DNA from: CAZNGF01 sp964572855
GTDB lineage: Bacteria > Bipolaricaulota > Bipolaricaulia > RBG-16-55-9 > JAJCYT01
NCBI GenBank assembly: GCA_964572855.1
Contig: CAZNGF010000016.1
Location: 1 to 41,293 of the forward strand
Length of the DNA: 41,293 nt
Direction of reading: 5' to 3'
Position 1 is the first letter of the stretch, and each line of letters begins with the position of its first letter. Under the pieces are notes generated by a model. The model searched no databases and was not told the origin of the DNA. It saw only the letters and a program-made list of their open reading frames with translations. Below are positions 23,966 to 32,182 of this stretch, piece after piece. Made by a program: the position numbers and the translations under genes.

Positions 23966-24120
23966 GATGATCTGTTAGTCAATTACGCACCATCAGATCT
24001 GGTTTGTTACCGATTACTGCAAAAGAAACGTCATGCAATGATCGCGACACGTGCGAAGCCTGCGAGTTTTGGGCCAACGTACTTATGCAGTGATCGATAG
24101 ATGCTCCAAGGAGGGTTGAC
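23966..24120 (+). other. spacer between the two island genes
   Basis: This is 155 bp of AT-richer sequence with no gene. GATCTG (23970-23975) and CAGATC could pair weakly. AAGGAGG lies just before the next ATG. Confidence 0.4.
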
Positions 24121-24474
24121 ATGGAAGGCTGGCAGAGTGAAGCCCAACAACTTCTCGCCTCTGCCTGGGGTGGAGTTTTGATCTTTGCCTTAGGCATGTT
24201 TTTTGGGCTTATTGCGGGGTTGAGCTCCTGGGTTAGAAAAGTATGGAATCCTGTGTTAACCCTAGGAGCCTTGATAGGTGTACTGCAGACCAGCTTGCTC
24301 GCGTATGAAAACGACCATCACCTTGTTGGACTGATCTTGGTGGCTATGCTGGTTGAAACGATTTTGGTCGTTTTCGTTGGCTTCTGGCGAGCGAAAAAGC
24401 ATGGGTTACCGTTTTCGCCCCGCAACTTGCGCCAGCGCATGCCTAAGGCCAAGAGCTTCGACGAGCTAGTGTGA
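24121..24474 (+). CDS. small three-helix membrane protein
   Basis: The 117-residue protein has hydrophobic segments at about residues 16-35, 43-61 and 67-88, followed by a basic cytoplasmic-type tail (WRAKKHGLPFSPRNLRQRMPKAK). I recognise no family. It follows the Tat-protein gene on the same strand with a strong AAGGAGG site and shares its lower GC. A paired membrane partner or immunity-type protein is one possibility, from position and size only. The IS element begins 14 bp after its stop and cuts off whatever followed. Confidence 0.65.
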   Translation: MEGWQSEAQQLLASAWGGVLIFALGMFFGLIAGLSSWVRKVWNPVLTLGALIGVLQTSLLAYENDHHLVGLILVAMLVETILVVFVGFWRAKKHGLPFSPRNLRQRMPKAKSFDELV

Positions 24475-24518
24475 GTTGAGGAGGACTTTGAACCGCCCCG
24501 GGTATACCGGAGGGTGGA

Positions 24519-25427
24519 TTACGTGAGTCCGGCCACGAGGGCCGGAGCCGCCTGATTCTGGTAGTGTACCATCTCAAACTCCGCAGGTGGAACGTAGCCG
24601 ATGGGCTCAAGCAAGCGCCGACGGTTAAACCAGTCCACCCAGTTGAGGGTCTCGAACTCGACATGGTCCACGTTATGCCAAGGTCCAAGCGGATGAATCA
24701 CCTCCGTTTTGTACAGGCCGATGATCGTCTCGGCCAGCGCGTTGTCGTAGGAATCACCGATGCTGCCTACTGAGGGTTCAATGCCCGCTTGGGCAAGACG
24801 CTCGGTGTAGCGTATGGACAGATACTGCACGCCCCGGTCACTGTGATGCACCAGCTGCTGGGTGTCGGGACGCGCGTAGAGAGCCTGTTCCAAGGCATCC
24901 AGCGCCAGGTCACTGCGCAGTGATCGTGACACGCGCCAGCCTACGATCCTCCGCGAAAACGCGTCGATGACAAACGCCACGTACACGAATCCCGACCAGC
25001 TGGTCACGTAAGTCAGATCCGCCACCCACAGCTGATTGGGTTGGCTGGCCGTGAAGTCACGTTTTACCAGATCCGCCGGACGCGCCGCCGCCTCGTCGGG
25101 GAGGGTCGTGCGCAGCTTCCGGCCCCGCACGGCCCCTGCCAGGCCTAACTGACGCATCAACCGCTCCACGGTGCAGCGGGCAACCTCAATGCCCTCCCGG
25201 CCGAGCTGACGCCAGATCTTGCGGGCTCCGTAGAGCCGACGGCTCTCATGCCAGACCCGCTTGATCTCCTCACACAGCACAGCATCCCGACGGGCACGCT
25301 CCGGCCGCCGCCAAGGATCAGCTTGGCGCGCCTTGTGCTCGTAGTAGGTCGACGGGGCGATCGGCAGCACGGCACAGATCGGCTCGACCCTGTAGACCTG
25401 ACGCTGCTCATCGATGAAGGTGATCAT
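24519..25427 (-). CDS. IS3-family transposase OrfB (DDE integrase domain)
   Basis: The 302-residue product has an N-terminal HTH_21-like region (YGARKIWRQLGREGIEVARCTVERLM) and the retroviral-type rve domain. The catalytic triad is the Asp in LWVADLTYV, the Asp in HHSDRGVQY, and the Glu in NALAETIIGLYKTE. All are present, so the enzyme should be functional as an OrfAB fusion made by -1 frameshifting. A separate start at 25427 overlaps the orfA stop (ATGA). Confidence 0.93.
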   Translation of the reverse strand: MITFIDEQRQVYRVEPICAVLPIAPSTYYEHKARQADPWRRPERARRDAVLCEEIKRVWHESRRLYGARKIWRQLGREGIEVARCTVERLMRQLGLAGAVRGRKLRTTLPDEAAARPADLVKRDFTASQPNQLWVADLTYVTSWSGFVYVAFVIDAFSRRIVGWRVSRSLRSDLALDALEQALYARPDTQQLVHHSDRGVQYLSIRYTERLAQAGIEPSVGSIGDSYDNALAETIIGLYKTEVIHPLGPWHNVDHVEFETLNWVDWFNRRRLLEPIGYVPPAEFEMVHYQNQAAPALVAGLT

Positions 25428-25747
25428 CGTTTCGGTTGCCGGTCGAGCTCCGCCTGGGCGAAAAAAGCCGATGCCTTACGCAGAATCTCGTTCGCCCGCC
25501 GCAGCTCGCGGTTCTCCCGCTCAAGTTCCTTGATGCGCGCCCGCTCGTCGCTGCTCAGCCCTGCGCGCCGACCCGTGTCGATCTCGGTACGACGCACCCA
25601 GTTCCGCAAGGTCTCCCGAGAACAGCCTATCTTCTCCGCAATCGAGACGATCGCCGACCACTGCGAGTCGTACTCCCGCACATGCTCCAGCACCATCCGC
25701 ACCGCCCGCTCCCTTACTTCCGGAGAGTATCTGTTTGGTCTGGCCAT
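25424..25747 (-). CDS. IS3-family OrfA (HTH DNA-binding, leucine-zipper)
   Basis: The 107-residue product has a helix-turn-helix (IAEKIGCSRETLRNWVRR) followed by a heptad leucine/alanine coiled coil (ARIKELERENRELRRANEIL). These are the OrfA features that bind the IS ends and dimerise. It ends just after the slippery site. Confidence 0.92.
   Translation of the reverse strand: MARPNRYSPEVRERAVRMVLEHVREYDSQWSAIVSIAEKIGCSRETLRNWVRRTEIDTGRRAGLSSDERARIKELERENRELRRANEILRKASAFFAQAELDRQPKR
25460..25466 (-). promoter_or_regulatory. programmed -1 frameshift site in the IS element
   Basis: On the coding strand the heptamer T TTT TTC lies in the correct phase for X XXY YYZ slippage. After slipping back one base the frame runs without a stop into orfB, producing the OrfAB transposase. 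I did not model a stimulatory structure. Confidence 0.8.
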
Positions 25748-25914
25748 GATCCCATCCTCTCAAGGTATTTGGTCTCCGGCAATCCCGGGGCGGTTCACTT
25801 CGATCGTGTGTCAGGGAGTAGGTTAGTTCAGTGTTCTGGTTGCTTAACAGGAATCTTAGCAGCTACCCAGTTTAAATCCCGTAGCCTCACCCTCGGGCTG
25901 GGGCGTGTCTGTGT

Positions 25915-26229
25915 CTACCTCTGCAACACTTCCATCACGACCCGCACCGCGATGAGCGCCCAGCCTGCCACCACGACGAGCCAGGCGAGCTTTTTGGCCA
26001 CCTCGGCCACCACCAGGATGACCGTGATGAGCGCCAGGAAGCCGATCGGGTCGATTAACTGTTGCGGGGTCTGGAGCGGCAGCAGCGAGTCCAGCAGCCC
26101 GACGATGACGCCGCCTGCCCAGTGGGCCACGGTGTAGAAAAACGAGAGCAGTTGGTCCACATATCCCTCGGGCGGCACGGGCACGTCCGAGGCGTCGGGC
26201 TGCAGGGCCAGCGCGAACAGCATCGGCAT
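25915..26229 (-). CDS. small membrane protein (104 residues)
   Basis: The protein has three hydrophobic stretches (about 28-46, 58-77 and 80-100) and a short polar N-terminus, with no recognised family. It lies 57 bp after the acyl-CoA synthetase gene on the same strand, so it is probably the last gene of the gdh-acyl-CoA synthetase transcript. A degenerate copy of its 3' end lies at 22.9 kb, on the far side of the accessory island. GGGGGAA precedes the ATG, and a second ATG lies two codons in. Confidence 0.6.
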   Translation of the reverse strand: MPMLFALALQPDASDVPVPPEGYVDQLLSFFYTVAHWAGGVIVGLLDSLLPLQTPQQLIDPIGFLALITVILVVAEVAKKLAWLVVVAGWALIAVRVVMEVLQR

Positions 26230-26286
26230 CGGTTCCCCCTTGTGCGGCTTGAAACTCGCCCGCGGCGTGCGAACGGTGCTCGAATT

Positions 26287-28221
26287 CTAAGTCGCTTGCC
26301 GCACGGCCTCCAGGGCACTTGGGTTTTCCAGCGAGGACACGTCGCCGGGGTCCTGGCCCAGCGCGGCGGCGCGCACGGCCCGGCGCACGATCTTGGCGCT
26401 GCGCGTCTTGGGCAACTCGGACACGAAGCGGATTGTTGCGGGCTTGAACGCCTTGCCCAGGGTCGAGACGACCCCGTCCACCAGCTCGTCCCGCAGCGTC
26501 TCACCGGGCTCGTGGCCCGGTTGGAGCACGACGTAGCACCAGACGGCCTGCCCTTTGAGCTCGTGCGGCACCCCGACGGCGGCGGCTTCCTGGACCGCCG
26601 GATGTTCGACCAAAGCGGACTCGAACTCGGCCGGCCCCACGCGCTTGCCGGCGATCTTGATGGTGTCGTCGCTGCGCCCGTGCAGGAACCAGTGGCCGTC
26701 GGCGTCGATCGAGGCCCAGTCGCCGTGGACCCAGACGCCCTCCCAGCGCGACCAGTACGTCTCCAGGTAGCGCGCGGGGTCGTTCCAGACGCCGCGCGTC
26801 ATGCCGGGCCAGGGCTGCTTGCAGACGAGCTCGCCCACCGCGCCGCGCACGGGGTTGCCTTCGGCGTCGAACACGTCGACATCGACGCCCAGGGCGGGTC
26901 CGCCGAGCGAACAGACCTTGAGCGGGACGACCGGCGTCGGCGACAGGAAGCACGCCCCGACCTCGGTCCCGCCCGAGAGGTTGATGATGGGCGCGCGCCC
27001 GCCGCCGACGTGTTCGAGACACCAGCGGTAGGGCTCAGGGTTCCAGGGCTCGCCGGTCGAGCCGACGATGCGGATGCTGCTGAGGTCGTGCTGCTGCAGG
27101 GGGTCGGTCCCGTGCTTGCTGAGGGCGCGGATGAGCGTCGGGGAAACGCCAAGAATCGAGATCCCGTGCCGCTCGACCATGGACCAGAGACGGTCGGGCC
27201 CGGGGTAATCGGGCGCGCCTTCGTACAGGAACACCGTCCCGCCGCTGGCCAGGCCGCCCACGACCTCCCAGGGCCCCATGATCCAGCCCATGTCCGTGAT
27301 CCAGAACAATACGTCCTCGCCCGGGTGCAGGTCGGTCTGGTGGTAGACCTCCTGCGCGATTTTCACCAGAAAGCCGCCGTGGACGTGCACCGCCCCCTTG
27401 GGCCGCCCGGTCGTGCCCGAGGTGTAGGCGATCATGAAGGGCGCTTCGGCATCCATCGATTCGGCCCGGACGGGCTCGGACCCCTCGGGCGCGGCCTCGT
27501 GCCACCAGCGGTCGCGCTCCGGATTCCAGGGGACCGGGGCGCCGGTGTGCCGGAACACGAGCACGCGTTCGAGCGCCGGGCAGGCCGCGGCGGCCTCGTC
27601 GGCCACGGCCTGCATGTCGACGTGCACACCCTTGCGGTGGAAGCCGTCGGCCGTGATCAGGAGTTTGGCCTCGCAGTCGTTGAGCCGCGCGGCCACGGCG
27701 CTCGCGCCGAAGCCCGAGAAGATCGGCGTCAGGATCGCCCCGAGCTTGGCGACGGCCATGAAGGCCACGACGTTTTCCGGAATCATGGGCATGAAGATCC
27801 CGACCCGGTCACCGCGCCCAAGGCCCAGGTCGCGCAGCGCGACGCAGAGCCGGTCGACCGCGCGCTTGAGCTCGGCGTAGCTCAAGGCGCGCACCGCCCC
27901 GTCCTCGGCCTCGCCGATCAGGGCCACGCGTTCGGGATGCCGCGCGGCCTGGAGGTCGACGCACTGGTGCGCGAGGTTGAGCTTCCCGCCCACGAACCAC
28001 TGGGCCCAGGGCGTCCCGCGGGAGAGGTCGAGCACGCGCTCGTAGGGGGTGAACCAGTGGATGCCGAGTTCCTGCTCGACCGCGCCCCAGAACCAGGCGA
28101 CGTCCTGCCGCGAGCGCGCGACGAGTTCGCCGTAGGAAGCGATCCCGTGGGCATCCATGAAGCGCTTGACGTTGCTGCGGGCGACGACCTCGGGGGTGGG
28201 AGTCCAGGCGTACTGGCTCAC
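26287..28221 (-). CDS. AMP-forming acyl-CoA synthetase (acetyl-CoA synthetase-like)
   Basis: The enzyme activates a carboxylic acid to its CoA thioester through an acyl-adenylate. The 644-residue protein has an ACS-type N-terminus, the P-loop YTSGTTGRPKG, the WITDMGWIMGPW motif, the adenylate-binding GSTGEPWNPE, the hinge GRSDDTIKIAGKRVGP, and the catalytic lysine in PKTRSAKIVRR, where Ala replaces the usual Gly before the lysine. It is closer to acetyl/propionyl-type synthetases than to long-chain ones, but the substrate is not certain. The start is GTG 28221, behind GGAGGTAGC. It follows gdhA by 62 bp on the same strand. Confidence 0.88.
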   Translation of the reverse strand: MSQYAWTPTPEVVARSNVKRFMDAHGIASYGELVARSRQDVAWFWGAVEQELGIHWFTPYERVLDLSRGTPWAQWFVGGKLNLAHQCVDLQAARHPERVALIGEAEDGAVRALSYAELKRAVDRLCVALRDLGLGRGDRVGIFMPMIPENVVAFMAVAKLGAILTPIFSGFGASAVAARLNDCEAKLLITADGFHRKGVHVDMQAVADEAAAACPALERVLVFRHTGAPVPWNPERDRWWHEAAPEGSEPVRAESMDAEAPFMIAYTSGTTGRPKGAVHVHGGFLVKIAQEVYHQTDLHPGEDVLFWITDMGWIMGPWEVVGGLASGGTVFLYEGAPDYPGPDRLWSMVERHGISILGVSPTLIRALSKHGTDPLQQHDLSSIRIVGSTGEPWNPEPYRWCLEHVGGGRAPIINLSGGTEVGACFLSPTPVVPLKVCSLGGPALGVDVDVFDAEGNPVRGAVGELVCKQPWPGMTRGVWNDPARYLETYWSRWEGVWVHGDWASIDADGHWFLHGRSDDTIKIAGKRVGPAEFESALVEHPAVQEAAAVGVPHELKGQAVWCYVVLQPGHEPGETLRDELVDGVVSTLGKAFKPATIRFVSELPKTRSAKIVRRAVRAAALGQDPGDVSSLENPSALEAVRQAT

Positions 28222-28283
28222 GCTACCTCCTTTGGGGATGGACGCGCCGCGATCAAAACGCAGCGCGCGGCTTCTCCGGCCCG

Positions 28284-29591
28284 TTACGCGTAGAGCCCGC
28301 GCACCCGCGCCGCCTCGGCCACGCGGTCGACGGCCACGATGTAGGCGGCTGTGCGCATCTCGACCTTGTGGTCCAGGTGCGCGTCCAGCACGCGCTTGAA
28401 CCCGTGGGTCATGAAGCGCTTGAGCATGTGGTCGACGGTGCCCTCGTCCCAGAAGTAGAAGGCGCGGTCCTGCACCCACTCGAAGTAGGACACGGTCACG
28501 CCGCCCGCGTTGGCCAGGATGTCCGGCACGACGAACACGCCGCGGTCGTAGAGGATCTCGTCGGCCTCCTGGCTCGTGGGGCCGTTGGCCAGCTCGATCA
28601 CGGTCTTGGCTTTGATCTTGTGCGCGTTGTCCTCGGTGATGACGTTCTCGAGCGCCGCGGGCACCAGCATGTCGCAGTCGATCTCCAGGAGCTGCTCGTT
28701 GTCGATTGGGTCCGTCCCCGGGAAGTCGACCACGGTGCGGGTCTCCTTGACCTGCTTGACCAGCTTGGGGATGTCGATCCCGTTCTCGTTGTAGATCCCG
28801 CCGTTGACGTCGCTGACCGCGATCACCTTGGCGCCCTGGTCGAAGCAGTACTTGGCCATGTGGCTCCCGACGTTGCCGAAGCCCTGGATGGCCACGCGCG
28901 TGCCGCGGAAGTCCATGCCGAGGTAGTCGAGCGTCTCCTGGGCCACGAAGAAGCCGCCGCGGCCCGTGGCGCCCTCGCGCCCGGCCGAGCCGCCCAGCAC
29001 CTTGGGCTTGCCGGTCACGAGACCCGGCATGAAGCTGTCCTTGTGCATGCTGATCGTGTCCACGATCCAGGCCATCTCGCGCTCGCCGGTGTAGACGTCG
29101 GGGGCCGGGATGTCCTGGTCGGGGCCGATGATCGGACCGATCTCGGCGGCGTAGCGGCGCGTCATGCGCTCGAGCTCGGGCGCGGACATCTCGGCCGGGT
29201 TGCACTGGATGCCGCCCTTGGCCCCGCCAAACGGCAGGCTGACCACGGCGCACTTCCAGGTCATGAGCACGGCCAGCGCCTCGACCTCCTCGATGGTGAC
29301 GTCGGGGTGGTAGCGGATACCGCCCTTGCAGGGCCCCAGCAGCGCGTGGTGCTGGACGCGGAAGCCCTCGTAGCACCGGGTCGTGCCGTCGTCCATGCGC
29401 ACCGGGATGTTGACGACGAGCTTGCGCTTGGGGGAGCGCAGCACCTTGGAGATCCAGTCCTCCAGCTTGAGGTGCTCGGCGGCCAGGTCGAAGAAGTGCC
29501 GGGCCGTCTCGAGCATGCTGATCTCGGTGCGACGCCGCAGCTCCGAGGTGGCCTGCGTGCGCGCCTTCTTCGACGGTCCCGGTTCAACCAT
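28284..29591 (-). CDS. gdhA: glutamate dehydrogenase
   Basis: It interconverts glutamate and 2-oxoglutarate plus ammonia, linking amino-acid catabolism to the TCA cycle. The 435-residue hexameric-type enzyme has the substrate loop GPCKGGIRYHP, the catalytic lysine in GGAKGGIQCNP, and the dinucleotide fold GFGNVGSHMA. The coenzyme choice (NAD or NADP) is not settled from sequence. It begins 45 bp after the lon-like gene on the same strand and heads a group with the acyl-CoA synthetase. The ribosome site is GGGAGG. Confidence 0.95.
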   Translation of the reverse strand: MVEPGPSKKARTQATSELRRRTEISMLETARHFFDLAAEHLKLEDWISKVLRSPKRKLVVNIPVRMDDGTTRCYEGFRVQHHALLGPCKGGIRYHPDVTIEEVEALAVLMTWKCAVVSLPFGGAKGGIQCNPAEMSAPELERMTRRYAAEIGPIIGPDQDIPAPDVYTGEREMAWIVDTISMHKDSFMPGLVTGKPKVLGGSAGREGATGRGGFFVAQETLDYLGMDFRGTRVAIQGFGNVGSHMAKYCFDQGAKVIAVSDVNGGIYNENGIDIPKLVKQVKETRTVVDFPGTDPIDNEQLLEIDCDMLVPAALENVITEDNAHKIKAKTVIELANGPTSQEADEILYDRGVFVVPDILANAGGVTVSYFEWVQDRAFYFWDEGTVDHMLKRFMTHGFKRVLDAHLDHKVEMRTAAYIVAVDRVAEAARVRGLYA

Positions 29592-29636
29592 GGGCGCGCC
29601 TCCCGCCGTGCGGCCGTTTGACGCGTGTGCGTAGCA

Positions 29637-32018
29637 TCATTCGTCCTCCTCCTGAGAATCTACCGTTTCGGACAGCCCCCGCAAGCGGGCCTCGACCCGC
29701 CCGTAGACCGAGCGCGGCGAGAACGCGCGCCCGTCACGGCGCCCGACCGTGCGCCCCGTCAGGACCCGCAGCCCTTCCTCGACCCACTTGATCCCCCAGA
29801 GGTGGAAGCGCCCCTCCCGCACGGCCTCGACCACGTCCCGGTGCAGCATGAGGTCGTCGACGTTTTGCGCCGGGATGATCGCGCCCTGCTCGCCGGTAAG
29901 CCCCTTGGCCTTGCAAACCCGGAAGAACCCCTCGACCTTCTGGTTGACGCCGCCCACGGGCTGGACCCGCCCCTTCTGGTTCATCGAACCCGTGACCGCG
30001 ATGCCTTGCAAGAGTGGGACGTCGGCCAGCACGGACAGCAGCGCGTAGAGCTCGGCGCACGAGGCGCTGTCGCCGTCCACGGGGGAGTAGCTTTGCTCGA
30101 AGGTGAGGCTGGCCGACAGGCTCAGCGGCCACTCGCGCGCGAACGTCTCGCCGAGCCAGGCTTTGTGGATGAGCATGCCCTTGGTGTGGATCTTGCCCGA
30201 GAGCTCGGCCTCGCGTTCGATGTTGACCACGCCGTCCTTGCCGGCGTAGGCCGCGGCCGTAATGCGCACAGGCCGGCCGAACGAGACGTCGCCCAGCTCG
30301 TAGACCGTCAGGCCGTTGACCTGCCCCACGGCCGCGCCGGCCACGTCCACCAGCAGGTCGCCGTCTTGAAGCATCTCCCGAATGACCTCCTCGACCAGGT
30401 TGGCCCGGAAGTGCTTTTGGTCGATGGCGCGCTCGACGTGGCCGCCCGCGACCCGCGCATCCCCCGCTTGCCGCGCCCAGTAGTCGGCCTCGCGCACGAT
30501 AACCATGATGTCGCTGAAGCGTGCACTCAGGCGTTTTTGGCTCCCGACCAACTGCGCGGCGTACTCCACCACGCGGGCCACGCCGGAGCGCTGGAACGGG
30601 AGCAGGTCGCGCTCCGCGCAACGGGCGCGCACGAACTGGGCAAAGGCCCGTTCGACCCCCGCCTCCCAGCGGATCTGGTCCGAAAACTCGCTTTTAACGT
30701 TGAAGAACTTGCCGAAATCCTCGTCGACCTGGTCCAGCAATTGGTACAACTCGTGGCCGCCCACGACGATGACCTTGACCTCCATCGGGAACGGCTTCGG
30801 CCGCAGCCCGCCGGCCACGTTGAGCCCGCCGTTGTCGGGGTCCTCCATCTGGATCTCGCCGCACTTGAGCGCGACCTTGAGCCCTTCCCAGCTGGCGGGG
30901 TTGCGCATCAGGTTGTCCCCGTTGAGCACGAGGTAGCCGCCGTTGGCCGCGTGCAGCGACCCCGGCTTGACCAGCGTGAAGTCCGAGGTGAGCGCGCCCA
31001 TCTGGACCCGGTGCTCGATGCGGCCGAACAAGTTCGAGTACGTAGCGTTGTCCTGCACGATGACGGGCGCCCCGCGGGTGAGGCTGTGGTCCACCAGGAC
31101 GTTGACCTGATACTTGTAGAAGAGGTCCTGTCCCTCGGCGCTTTGGGCCGCCGCGCCCGCCTCCTCGTCGGAGGGGAGGAATTGCGCCACATTGGCCATC
31201 AAGTGGTTCTCCACCGCGTCGAGGTAGTCCAGCACGGCTTGCCGCCCCTCGTGCTTCTCCCGCAACCGGTTGACCGGCGGGTGGATCAAAAACGAGGCCA
31301 CCTCGCGGTTGAGCCGGTCCAGCTTCTCCATCCGCCGCTCCTCCAGCGCCGTGACCTCGCGGATGACCTTCTGGACCTGCGGCTGCAGTTGGGTCTGGGT
31401 TTCCTCCAGGCGCTGGCGCTCGGTTTCGCTCAACTGCGCGTAGGCGTCCTCGGTCATGGGCTGGCCGTCTTCGCGCAGCGGGATGAGGTTGATCCCAATG
31501 GGCGTGCGCTGCAGCGCAAAGCCGCGTTCGCCCACCTCGGCTTCGAGGGCCTCGAAGGCGCGGGCGCGTTCGGCAACGACGGACTCGTCCACCTCGTGGC
31601 GCCGGTCCTGATACTCCCGGCTGTGGAACGCGTTCGGCACGCTGTGCTTGAGCCCGTCGATCAGGCGACTCATGTCCGCCCGCAGGCGCTCCCCTTCACC
31701 GGCTGGCAGGCGCAGCGGGGCGGGGAAGTAGGGATCCTCGAAGTTGAAGACATAGCACAGATCGGGCGGGGGGGGCTCGTTGGCGCTCACCCGTTCCAGG
31801 AAGGCCCGCACCGTGGACGTCTTGCCCGTGCCGACGTCGCCGGCCACGTAGATGTTGTAGCGCCGGTCCCGGATGCCGAGCCCGAGCTCGAGCGCTTTGA
31901 CGGCCCGTTCCTGGCCGATGATCCCGTCCAGCGGGGGGAGGTCGTCGGTGGTCTCGAAGTCGGCGACCTTGAAGGCACAGCGTCGGTAGATCTGGCTGGG
32001 CTTGAGTTCTCTTACCAT
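29637..32018 (-). CDS. Lon-family ATP-dependent protease (AAA_32 / LonC-like type)
   Basis: The 793-residue cytoplasmic protease belongs to the Lon-related group lacking the classical Lon N-domain. It has an ATPase with Walker A GDVGTGKTST, a long coiled-coil insertion (about 170-270), AAA_32-type sequences (HAANGGYLVLNGDNLM), and a C-terminal Lon proteolytic domain with catalytic Ser in DGDSASCAEL and Lys in VNQKVEGFF. The start at 32018 (MVRELKPSQIYRRC) fits the family. An in-frame GTG 17 codons upstream is also possible. Two copies of a 9-mer sit directly before this ATG, and no normal ribosome site is seen. Confidence 0.88.
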   Translation of the reverse strand: MVRELKPSQIYRRCAFKVADFETTDDLPPLDGIIGQERAVKALELGLGIRDRRYNIYVAGDVGTGKTSTVRAFLERVSANEPPPPDLCYVFNFEDPYFPAPLRLPAGEGERLRADMSRLIDGLKHSVPNAFHSREYQDRRHEVDESVVAERARAFEALEAEVGERGFALQRTPIGINLIPLREDGQPMTEDAYAQLSETERQRLEETQTQLQPQVQKVIREVTALEERRMEKLDRLNREVASFLIHPPVNRLREKHEGRQAVLDYLDAVENHLMANVAQFLPSDEEAGAAAQSAEGQDLFYKYQVNVLVDHSLTRGAPVIVQDNATYSNLFGRIEHRVQMGALTSDFTLVKPGSLHAANGGYLVLNGDNLMRNPASWEGLKVALKCGEIQMEDPDNGGLNVAGGLRPKPFPMEVKVIVVGGHELYQLLDQVDEDFGKFFNVKSEFSDQIRWEAGVERAFAQFVRARCAERDLLPFQRSGVARVVEYAAQLVGSQKRLSARFSDIMVIVREADYWARQAGDARVAGGHVERAIDQKHFRANLVEEVIREMLQDGDLLVDVAGAAVGQVNGLTVYELGDVSFGRPVRITAAAYAGKDGVVNIEREAELSGKIHTKGMLIHKAWLGETFAREWPLSLSASLTFEQSYSPVDGDSASCAELYALLSVLADVPLLQGIAVTGSMNQKGRVQPVGGVNQKVEGFFRVCKAKGLTGEQGAIIPAQNVDDLMLHRDVVEAVREGRFHLWGIKWVEEGLRVLTGRTVGRRDGRAFSPRSVYGRVEARLRGLSETVDSQEEDE

Positions 32019-32036
32019 AAGGATCGCAAGGATCGC
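32019..32036 (-). repeat. tandem 9-mer abutting the lon-like start codon
   Basis: AAGGATCGC occurs twice in tandem (GCGATCCTT twice when read leftward), ending exactly at the ATG. If translation starts at the upstream GTG this would encode the repeated peptide AIL. Confidence 0.8.
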
Positions 32037-32044
32037 TCCCGTGG

Positions 32045-32095
32045 CCCCGCCCGCCGAGCGTGTGACCACCCCCTGCGGGGCGGTGGCGGGCGGGG
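32045..32095 (-). promoter_or_regulatory. large inverted repeat in the leader of the lon-like gene
   Basis: CCCCGCCCGCC (32045-32055) and GGCGGGCGGGG (32085-32095) are perfect 11-bp arms around a loop that itself can pair. The repeat lies between the lon-like promoter and start codon. On the plus strand TTTT follows, so there it would work as a terminator for rightward transcription. For the lon-like mRNA it is a 5' structure. Confidence 0.6.
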
Positions 32096-32113
32096 TTTTC
32101 GCAATAAGGGCTC

Positions 32114-32142
32114 AGCATACCGGCTTCCCGGGGGCGTCACAA
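32114..32142 (-). promoter_or_regulatory. promoter of the lon-like gene
   Basis: Read leftward, TTGTGA (32142-32137) and TATGCT (32119-32114) are 17 bp apart. The leader to the ATG at 32018 would be about 90 nt. Confidence 0.6.
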
Positions 32143-32182
32143 CACTCGGGGTCCCCCCCTATCGAAAAGCGATGCCGGCAGC

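Larger units (their letters stand above)
24489..25797 (-). mobile_element. intact IS3-family insertion sequence, 1309 bp
   Basis: The ends are imperfect inverted repeats: TGAACCGCCCCGGG...CCGGAG on the left and its reverse complement on the right, differing in a 4-base core. They are flanked by the 3-bp target duplication CTT (24486-24488 and 25798-25800). Inside are orfA and orfB on the minus strand. Both reading frames are undamaged, so the element may be active and its arrival recent. It landed directly behind GAGGAGGA, a ribosome-site-like sequence after the three-helix protein gene. Confidence 0.93.

Noticed and set aside
25436..26137. Plus-strand open frame of 233 codons spanning the IS end and the small membrane-protein gene
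   Set aside because: It crosses the IS boundary and is antisense to two supported genes; low-complexity Ser/Thr composition suggests a shadow.
32045..32099. Intrinsic terminator on the plus strand
   Set aside because: The hairpin and T4 look right, but no plus-strand gene ends before it. It is more likely a 5' leader structure of the minus-strand protease gene, with the T run incidental.
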